Shown here one piece after another: positions 56,464 to 64,000 of a DNA stretch of 64,000 nucleotides. Made by a program: the position numbers and the translations under genes. The DNA lies in the NCBI GenBank assembly GCA_963989385.1, contig OZ022507.1, forward strand, positions 53,269,400 to 53,333,399. Direction: 5' to 3'. How positions within the stretch are numbered: the first letter of the stretch is position 1; each line of letters begins with the position of its first letter. The notes under the pieces were generated by a model, which worked only from the letters and a program-made list of their open reading frames with translations, made no database searches and was not told the origin of the DNA. Source of the stretch: Ctena decussata. Lineage: Eukaryota > Mollusca > Bivalvia > Lucinida > Lucinidae.

Positions 56464-58167
56464 CAGGGGCGTAGCTAGAGGCAATTACATGATACACACA
56501 ATAATCCTTCACACTCTTTGAGAGAAAATCCAGGTGCTGAGCAACTAACATATTGCATAACATCATATCTGATGGCCCTGCTACTGAAATCTTGTCCCAT
56601 TTCAGGGCTCTCACACCCCTTTTTGGGAATGGGGCCGGGGCCTTTAGAATTGGGAAAAATAGCGTCGTTTAGTCTAAAATTGGGAAAATTTACATTGTTT
56701 TATGTGTGCAGTTTTCATTGTCAGAACAACACAACTTACATAATTTTTATGGTATTGTTATATTTTCAGAGGATTCCAGGCAATAAGCAGACATAGCAGA
56801 TAGTGAATCATAATAAATTTTATCAAATAGTTGGGATATTAGATAATAACAAAACTATTTGTGTGTGTTGAGTTTTTCTTTCTTTCCTTTGAACTGGCAA
56901 CTTCCCTATCTTGCCACTCTCAAATTGAAGACAAAACTGGGACTTAGAAAAAAAAAGTGTTACAATATGACAACAGTATATAACACTCTACGTTTGAAGT
57001 ATCAGTGAACTAAATAAGCATAATTCATTAAGCCTTAAAACTTAGAATTGATCCATTGTAAGCTGCAGTAAGTATGCATATCAAATTATCATCAGTCACT
57101 GGTCATTTTTATGCAATGTCAAGAACAATTTGGATGTTTGATTTTTTATTCAATGTTTTTGTTGCAAAATATGACAAATGTACTTAGAAAATATCCCTCT
57201 TCCTTCAGATTAAATTCCCTATTATATCCTTGAAAACAATATATCAGAGGTCAAAAATATACTCTCAGACACATCAGTAGCCCTGGTTAGGTTGCTGCTA
57301 CTATGGAATAGGAATCTTTTCTACTGCCATGACTGGCTATGTAGAACAAAGTAACTTAAGTATGTGAAATTGGGAGAAAGTGGACTTTCACACAGCAGAA
57401 CATAACAAAACTTTCAGTCCTGCCAGTAAAAAACCTCCATGGTTTGTCACTATCACTATAATAACTCTTGGATGTCCGGTTATTGCGGTTAATCCTGTTT
57501 ATGATTTTGGATATGGCCGAAAAATGTTTGTGAAAATCGATTCAGGTACGAAACGAAAAAACGGCAAAATCATCCACAGCTGGTGAAAACTCAGATCGTA
57601 TTTTAGCATTAGAAGGCTTAAATTTAAAGAATAAGTCACAATATTGCTCACCACAACAATACTAGCCCTTGAAGCAAAGAAAATATTAACATATTGCAGC
57701 CAAAATCGCTAGGCTATTCGCCCTTTATTGAAAGGGAAGTAACTCTAACAGTGAGTACAAGAAGTAACTCTAACAGTACATGATAAAAACCCGGTACCGA
57801 TTTCAAGTAACAAAAGATGACGATCGTAATTGAAAAAGAAATTGCTCCTTTACTTTTAAAGTTATGAATTATGTTAACATTTTTAGTTTTAGATGGTTTT
57901 TCATACATTTTGCATTGAAACAACTGCAGTATTCTTGGAACAAACAGACTTAGCCAGATTGGGAATTTTTCATCTGGAATTGGGAAAAAAACATACTTTT
58001 TGGCATTGGGAATGGGGCCGAATTTCGGCCCCAAATTTCGGTGATCGAGAGCCCTGTCATTTACAAAATTTCAGCATGCAAATCCGCAGGGGTGTGTTGA
58101 AATTTTGTCAGTTTGACAAAATTTCAACACACACCTGCGTGTTTGCATTGAGGTAGCTATGCCCTTG
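56464..58167. mobile_element. hAT-like MITE (outer), split by the 1,454-bp element
   Basis: Ends CAGGGGCGTAGCTA and, inverted, CAAGGGCATAGCTA, with ATAGC on both sides (56459-56463 and 58168-58172). Without the inner element (56603-58056) it is about 245 bp. Its right part holds a strong palindrome at 58076-58147 (arms with GTGTGTTGAAATTTTGTC and complement). Confidence 0.75.
56603..58056 (+). mobile_element. hAT-like element, identical copy 2 of 2
   Basis: Ends CAGGGCTCTC and GAGAGCCCTG. Same length and sequence as 31629-33082 in every stretch compared. Left border CCATTT, right border TCATTT, so the CATTT repeat is seen here too with one extra base on the right. It lies inside the outer MITE 56464-58167 in an intron of the RYBP-like gene. 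Confidence 0.9.
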
Positions 58168-58298
58168 ATAGCTCTATCCATGCCATGTGTTCAGACAGTG
58201 CGTGTATCTAAATTAAAGTCCTTCATTTCCCTTTAAATTCTGTGTTAGTCAATGGACCTCAATCATGCATTACATAGGGACAGCCCTGTACTTGTATT

Positions 58299-59511
58299 TA
58301 TACCCCCGCTTTGAAAAAGTGGGGGGTATACTGGTTTACATCTGTCCGTCCGTCCTTCCGTCCCTCCGTCCTTCCTTCCGTCCGTCCCTCCGTCCGTCCC
58401 CTTTTAATGAAATTTTTCGTCGAAGATTTCTCCACAACCATGCAAGCTAGAATGGTCATATTTGGTATACATGTTGGTGATGATGTGTTGTATCGTGGGA
58501 TTGCAAACCAGCCTTCTTCTGCTTATTCTTCCCTTTATTTGTCCGATTTTCTTTCTTTCCATACTTTGAATAATGAAATTTTTCGTCAAAGATTTCTCTG
58601 CAACCACGCAAGACACAATGGTCAGATTTGGTATACAGGTTGATGATGATGTGTTGTATCGTGGGATTGCAAACCAGCCTTCTCCTGCTTATTCTTCTTT
58701 TTATTTGTCCGATTTTCTTTCATTCCATACTTTGAATGATGAAATTTTTTCGTGAAAGATTTCTCCACAACCATGCAAGATAAAGTGGTCAGATTTGGTA
58801 TACATGTTGTTGATGATGTGTTGTATCGTGGGATTGCAAACCAGCCTTCTCTTGCTTATTCTTCTCTTTATTTGTCCGATTTTCTTTCATTCCATACTTT
58901 GAATGATGAAATTTTTTCGTTAAAGATTTCTCCACAACCATGCAAGATAAAGTGGTCAGATTTGGTATACAGGTTGTTGATGATGTGTTGTATCGTGGGA
59001 TTGCAAACCAGCCTTCTCCTCTTATTCTTCCCTTTATTTGTCCGATTTTCTTTCTTTCCATACTTTGAATAATAAATTTTTCATCAAACATTTCTTCACA
59101 ACCATGCAAAATAAAAGTGGTCATTTTTGGTATACAGGTTGATGACAATGACAGAAAGTTCATATTTGGTGTACAGATTGACAATGACAAGTCTCCGGTT
59201 TGTTCTTTCCTGTATTTGTTCACTTTTCTTTCTCTCCATATATTCTTTCCATGCATTCAGTTCTGTAATTTTACGCAAAAGATTTTTTAGCAACTGCTCA
59301 AGGTAGAATCATCATATTTGGTATATGAGTTGACAATGACTTGTTTATTCTGTCCATGTGAAATTTCTTATTCCAAAAATAGAATATTTGATATTGGATA
59401 TACATATTACCAATGATTTGTTTCTCTCTATGCTCCAGGTAATGAAAGTAACACCATTTTACTAAAGCTGTTGAGCGGGGGTATAGTCGGATTCTCCGAC
59501 AGTTCTAGTTG
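58299..59511 (+). mobile_element. CGTCC-leader element with ~167-bp tandem units
   Basis: Starts TATACCCCCGCTTTGAAAAA and GTGGGGGGTATA (stem-loop), then a CGTCCGTCCTTCCGTCC leader, then about five units of 165-168 bp seen from GGGATTGCAAACCAG at 58497, 58664, 58829 and 58997. Ends GCGGGGGTATAGTCGGATTC, TCCGACAGTTCTAGTTGG. It stops only about 65 bp before the acceptor of the exon at 59577. Confidence 0.82.
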
Positions 59512-59576
59512 GATAAGACTAGTAGAGTTGAAATATTGTATTCCATATTTGATAGTTCACGAATGTTTCTTTTCAG

Positions 59577-59882
59577 AAAACCAAGAATCAACCCACAGAT
59601 TGTAGCACAGCAGGTGGCTCAGCAGTTTGCCGGCCCTCTCAGCCCGCCAACCAGCTCCACACCACCACCTTTTGAAGACTCATCCCTAGATGATCCACTC
59701 AGTGACCCACTTCTAGAACCCCCACTTCATCCACTTCCTGAACCTGTCTCACAGCCCCCTGTAGTTGAACAACAGCAGCCCCTAGGACCACCCCTCCCTC
59801 CACCAAAAGTCAAAAAAGAAAAGTCTTCAGCTGGACAGAGTAATAAAAAGGAAAAAACAGCTAAGCCTAAAAACAGTAATAG
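59577..59882 (+). CDS. RYBP: RYBP/YAF2 homologue, middle exon (conserved block plus proline-rich region)
   Basis: Acceptor TGTTTCTTTTCAG|A with a good pyrimidine tract; donor AATAG|GTAAAAG. The first base completes Arg from the previous exon, then KPRINPQIVAQQVAQQFAG, which is almost residue for residue the vertebrate RYBP block after the zinc finger. The next ~60 residues are rich in Pro, with acidic patches (FEDSSLDDPLSDPLLEPP) and PLGPPLPPPKVKKEK; the last 25 are lysine-rich (KKEKTAKPKNSN). Vertebrate RYBP is lysine-rich but lacks such a proline-rich insert, so the middle region has diverged. The open frame continues upstream to 59509 only by chance through the end of a repeat; the real coding start of the exon is at 59577. 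Exon length 306 nt, phase 2 at both ends. Confidence 0.93.
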
Positions 59883-59929
59883 GTAAAAGCAGATGCATCC
59901 AGTCAAATATCAGGGCTTTAGATATGGGT

Positions 59930-60030
59930 CCCAGTGGGCACATGACATCATACTGGCGTAGATGCAATGTCATCACATCGCATCAACATCAGTTTGACGT
60001 AATTCATAACGATGTCATGTGCCTGCTGGG
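59930..60030. mobile_element. Palindromic GACGTC-type element, copy 4
   Basis: Inverted ends CCCAGTGGGCACATGACATC and GATGTCATGTGCCTGCTGGG (18 of 20 match) over 101 bp. It lies 47 bp after the donor of the middle RYBP-like exon. Internal GACGTAA and GATGTCAT half sites. Confidence 0.8.
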
Positions 60031-60394
60031 GGTGATGTTAAGTCTGGGTTAATTTTGTGGGGCCTGTCACTAACAGAAGAGAGACATAGTATTACTTTCT
60101 GGTGTCAGCAGTGGCATTGGCGGCTTAAGCTTTGCGTAAAGTTTCCTGGTTTATCTCTGTTTTGTGACTGTGCAGAGAGGCAAGCTGAAGCAATCTCGAT
60201 CTTGCTCACTTTTCCAACTTTCCACTGGCCTCTCATTATACCCATGACATACCAGGATGTCAAGAGGTTTAGTGTTTGTCTCTTTGTCACTTTATCCCTT
60301 ATGTGTTTTAATTGTTTGGTTTGATTAGGCAATGGCACTGGTTGATGGTAGAGGTGAGCCCATACTTATTTGCTCTTGTTGGTATTACCTCATT

Positions 60395-60515
60395 CAGAAC
60401 CAGCTTCAAATCTGACTGGCAGCGGGATTCTGCACACCGAAAACTGGGTTCCATTGCACACAGCCTTTATTGTCATCTAACCATTGTCTTATTGTGACTT
60501 AAGTACTGTTGAACT
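60395..60515 (+). mobile_element. SINE tail, same family as 21686
   Basis: GGGTTCCATTGCACACAGCC, then TTATTGTCATCTAACCATTG, match the 3' half of the SINE at 21686-21855. The tRNA-like head is not recognisable. Confidence 0.5.
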
Positions 60516-60914
60516 AGATGTTAATAGATATTTAGGGATGATAGATTAAAAAAATAGCAGAGAGGATTATACTGGAATGGGTCTTTCTGTTGGCAAAGGT
60601 TTTAAAGATCCCTTTTATCTATTCATTTCCTTACATACCATATAAAGTCTGTTAAATGTTCTAGGGGCATTGCATTTAATGAATTGGGGGGTTATTTAGA
60701 GTCTAAACTGTTCTGCCAAAGTACCTCTACTAACCCTCTTCATTGGGGTTCATTAGGAGCAAATTCTTATCTTAAAGTGTAGGTCCAATTTCAAAGAACT
60801 ACCTCATCCAGAGAAGCAAACAAGAATTCATGCAAGTTAATTTGACATTATTTTCTGAAAAGAGGCAGGGGCATTTATTAGACAGGGACGTTTATTAGGA
60901 TTAATATGGTATCT
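60516..60914. other. Intron sequence, no feature recognised
   Basis: AT-rich intron of the RYBP-like gene. Confidence 0.5.
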
Positions 60915-63260
60915 GGGCATGTTCAAAAAAAATGTGACCAAAGTGTGACATTGGAGGTCAAAATTAAACACTCTGCCATAGGTTTAATTTTTATTCCAGA
61001 CTTATCTACAGTGCTTCCAGTTTACAAAACTGTATAAATTTTAATAATAGCATTACTAATAAAAATTTTATGACAATTTTTTTGAAGAAATTTACACCCA
61101 AAATCTGTTAAAATGACCAAATTTTATCAAAGCTTTGAAAGGCTAAAATCATGATCCTATCACTTTAAGTTTCTATTATTTGATGCAGAGCACTTCCAAA
61201 TTATGTAAATAAGTGCTGTTTTCTGTCAGAAACTGCTGAATGATGTAAAAACTCAAATTTTAACTTCATTTTGATACATTATTTTAGATGTACAGTTCTA
61301 AAAACTTTCATATCTTTTATTTACTTGACTGTACCTCAGTAAAATGTGCATTGGAATGATGCCATATGAGTAGAGAACTATTCTAGAAAATGATTATTCA
61401 TATAAAAAGTTATAGGTAGTGGTGATGCCATGTCAAAAATGTGCAAAAAGTTTTAAGAAATGTGTTACACTCCTGAGCATTATTTCAAAACTGCTCTAAT
61501 TTGCATTACAAGAGCTTTAAGTCAATGATTAAGTGTTCCATGTAATAAAGTCACACCAACTGCATGTTGTTAACATCATTTTTTCCAAGTTTATTGGCCT
61601 CTTTAGCAAGAAACATTATTCTGATGCTCAGGAGTGTAACACGTTACAGCCATTTGTTGTATTATAAAACAAGATGAATATTCTGCCTTTGAATTTCATT
61701 ATTTTGTTGTTTTCTCTTTAAAAGCAAATTGCACTCATTGCTGTAGCAAAAACCAAAACCATATCTCTTATCTCACGTTTCGGTGTATCACAATATACAT
61801 GCTATTTCAGCTATCTAAATGCAAAACAATCAAACAGATATATACTGAATTTAATTTTCTTCTTCACTCTTTCTTTTGGTAATTGAACAGTTTTCTTTAC
61901 CTGACTATCACTACCTGTTTACAAAATGCATTACAGAAGTGAAGTTCCATACCAGTTTCAGAAGTTGATGGTCACATTATAAATCAGTAGAAAATGTCCC
62001 TTCCTAAAATATCATTAACCTCAAAATCTTATCAAAACAGATGACACTGCATCAAGAAACATTTTCAGATGTTGGAAACATATATTTAGCTTGAATTAAT
62101 CCAAACATGTTAATGTAATATAAGCAAAAGTGTCCAAAATGGCATTAAGCTTAAAAAACTCAGGAGTGTAACACCTTGCACTAAACATGCCATAGCAAAA
62201 CCCGAAGTTAGTCACAAAATATCATTATCTTGGTCTTTCTTATCTACTTATTTCTCACAAAACACTTGATAGCCATGTATGGTTATTGTTTAGAATGCCT
62301 CATAGTGATAGATATGAAGAAAATGGAATCTCAAAATCTTCAACTTTCAGTCGATTTCATGGCAGTGCAGCTTTATTTACATTTAGAAGTTAACTATATG
62401 TTCCAAAGTTGCTTGAGAGGGGCTTGGTCTTCATTTATGAGCACAATAAATGAAACTTATACTGCTTGTGGTAAAGAAAAAAGCCATTTTTGTCTTTTTT
62501 CAAAAAAGTGTTACACTCCTGAGTGGCTCAAATGGTACATAAGAAGAAAATAGAACCCAAGATGAAGAATGCCTGTGTACCATCTACCATGATGGGTCAA
62601 AGACTTTTCATACAAGGCATGAAAGTTTACTAAAGCTACCCCTGGAAAAAGTTATGGGGTTCCAAATGTCAAATGTTACACTCCTGAGTTCTAGGGGTAC
62701 TTGAGAAGAAGTTGTTTACATTCTGAGATGGATGCCGGTAAAGCAACTGGAAAATTTGCAGTACGATAAACCATCTTTATTCAATGTTTCAGACCATGTT
62801 ATAGAGATTAGAAGCATCAAATATAAAAATGACATCCATTTAGATGGGAACCTCTTCTTTTTTGGTGCACCAGAAATTCAGCATAGTGCTGTTGAGTTCA
62901 GCATTACTAATTCCATAGGTGATGATGAAAAGTCATTAATCTTACATTTTCATGCAGCCCAAAGGACTGGAAAGTCAAAACGATCGCTAATAGATATGGT
63001 AACTAGCAGAGTTTTGTAAAATTGCATGCTGAAAATTCAGTAATAAAAAAAATGTCACACAAAAAGCGTTACACTCCTGAGTTTTTTGGCTATATTTTTG
63101 CCCATAACTTTTTTATTACTCAAAGTATTTCAATGAAATTTGGCAGGTATCTTCAAGGCCACATGATACATCTTCAGCAACAAAAATAATGCACTAATAT
63201 AGCCCTGTTTTCTTTAAAATTCTCTGAAATGCTTTGGTCTCATTTTTTTTGAACATGCCC
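60915..63260. mobile_element. 2.35-kb inverted-repeat element with six copies of GTTACACTCCTGAG
   Basis: The ends match over about 29 bp with one mismatch: GGGCATGTTCAAAAAAAATG then (T/A)... GACCAAAG. ATCT is at both borders (60911-60914 and 63261-63264), suggesting a 4-bp target duplication. The 14-mer GTTACACTCCTGAG occurs at 61464, 62510, 62675 and 63068 on + and at 61627 and 62159 on -, all identical. Frames of 107 and 95 codons (62230-62553, 62732-63019) have no recognised domain and may be remnants or chance. Superfamily unknown; 4-bp duplications occur in Sola, Chapaev and Ginger types, among others. It fills most of the last RYBP-like intron and ends 38 bp before the final exon. Confidence 0.8.
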
Positions 63261-63298
63261 ATCTATTAAGTTCTTTACATGTCTTCAATTACTTCCAG

Positions 63299-63515
63299 AC
63301 CTCCAAGATTAAAGAATGTTGATCGTAGCAGTGCTAGAAGCATGTCAGTGACAGTTGGAAGTGTTACGGTTGTAATAACAGACTATCAGCCAAAGAAACG
63401 TAGAACGCTGGACCAGCAAAAAAGTACATTGTCGGACGCAAGTGACACGTCTTCCAATGCCAGCAATGATATTCATGAGGAGAGAACACATTCTTTAGGA
63501 GAAACTCTTACGTGA
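63299..63515 (+). CDS. RYBP: RYBP/YAF2 homologue, last coding exon
   Basis: Acceptor CTTCAATTACTTCCAG|A. The first base completes Arg, then [20 protein letters not shown] and [15 protein letters not shown]. In RYBP and YAF2 the equivalent [10 protein letters not shown]...VTVG(N/D)(V/L)TVIITDF segment forms the part that binds RING1/RNF2 and is the most conserved region outside the zinc finger. The tail is Ser/Thr/Asp-rich ([18 protein letters not shown]), as in vertebrates, and ends at TGA 63513-63515. With the other two exons this gives about 213 residues plus the missing N-terminus; human RYBP is 228. No AATAAA was seen up to the SINE at 63755. Confidence 0.94.
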
Positions 63516-63754
63516 TAGTTTACCCTAGATATTCAGATGTAAACAGATTTTATCCACGCCAATCGTGATAAGATTCAGGCCAATTCATATGAAGAGAATC
63601 ATTTATATGTTCGGTGCCAGTCCAGTGATTGGACTGGCTTGGATCATATAGGTGATTTTTTCATAATCTTAAAGACATCTAGGTACACCTCCAATTTATT
63701 TTTTTTCCCTGCCATTTTTTGCAGAGCGGAAAAGTTTGACCCCCTTTTTGTTTC

Positions 63755-64000
63755 GCCGGGCCGGGTAGCGCAATCGGTAGGGCACCTGACTCGTAAGTCA
63801 GAGGTCCTGGGTTCGAATCCCGGTCTGGCCACATACTTTCGTTTCTCCTTCCGCTGATTCAAGAAGGGCAGTTGTCAGTTACTGGCGAAAGTATGTGCAC
63901 TTAGTACTGGTTAACCGCTTAGGAGGTCTAAGCCTGCCCAGGAATAGTGTGGTTAGGTTAACTGACCGTCCCGACATGACCTTAGTTGTTTACCGTGGAC
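63755..64000 (+). mobile_element. tRNA-derived SINE, second copy, cut by the window end
   Basis: Very similar to 17484-17752: A box TAGCGCAATCGGTAGGGC, B box GGTTCGAATCCC, body GGTTAACCGCTTAGGAGG. Only a few differences are seen over 246 bp, so the family was active fairly recently. It follows the RYBP-like stop codon by 240 bp and may lie in the 3' UTR. Confidence 0.9.

Noticed and set aside
59509..59576. Extension of the middle RYBP-like exon upstream to 59509
   Set aside because: It runs into the end of a repeat and has no family similarity; the acceptor at 59576/59577 fits the conserved junction.
62230..63019. Two frames in the last RYBP-like intron as additional exons
   Set aside because: They lie inside the inverted-repeat element, have no family features, and the phase-2 junction from 59882 to 63299 already joins perfectly.
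63771..63832. Possible functional tRNA-Thr(CGT)-like gene
   Set aside because: The anticodon loop would have six bases with the stem as paired, and the sequence continues into the SINE body with a second copy elsewhere.

Overview
This is a window of animal nuclear DNA, most likely from a marine bivalve mollusc. That placement is an inference from the split gene structure, the very high load of tRNA-derived SINEs, LINE fragments and short inverted-repeat transposons, and several repeat types I associate with clam-like genomes. Almost every open reading frame in it is a chance frame through a repeat or a piece of a dead retrotransposon.

One host gene can be supported: a split homologue of RYBP/YAF2, the zinc-finger subunit of variant Polycomb repressive complex 1, on the + strand at the right end. 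Three coding exons are visible: 54375-54494 (RanBP2-type zinc finger), 59577-59882 (conserved helix-like block plus a proline-rich stretch) and 63299-63515 (RING1-binding segment and stop). All splice junctions are phase 2 and join in frame. The exon with the start codon was not found.

Layout: 0-10.7 kb holds SINEs, inverted-repeat elements, three broken LINE 3' ends, a PIF1-like helicase fragment between long inverted arms, and a cluster of nested hAT-like elements. 10.75-19.33 kb is bounded by inverted arms made of an AGGCACTAAGAACTACTA-type minisatellite, and contains a ~238-bp tandem array in which each unit is a long hairpin. 19.3-28 kb is mixed repeats, including GACAACTCGCCCC minisatellite blocks in both orientations and one of them split by a minus-strand LINE. 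28.0-38.5 kb is a single nearly full-length minus-strand LINE opened up by three DNA transposons, one of which itself carries two more. 39.3-51.7 kb is a set of elements that share one build (terminal stem-loop, CGTCC-rich leader, tandem array, closing stem-loop), including two large 145-bp arrays. 51.7-64 kb is the RYBP-like gene and its introns, themselves full of young insertions.

The strongest leads are: (1) a 1,454-bp hAT-like element present twice, 24,974 bp apart, with no difference seen, which suggests recent mobility; (2) a 2.35-kb inverted-repeat element in the last RYBP intron carrying six identical copies of a 14-mer in both orientations; (3) a cohort of hAT-like elements with 5-bp rather than 8-bp target duplications; (4) a ~100-bp palindromic element carrying CRE-like GACGTC sites in four places; (5) a 33-bp minisatellite in the RYBP intron with a Grainyhead-type AACCGGTT in each unit; (6) the shared CGTCC-leader architecture. 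No CRISPR array, operon, rRNA or functional tRNA gene was seen.
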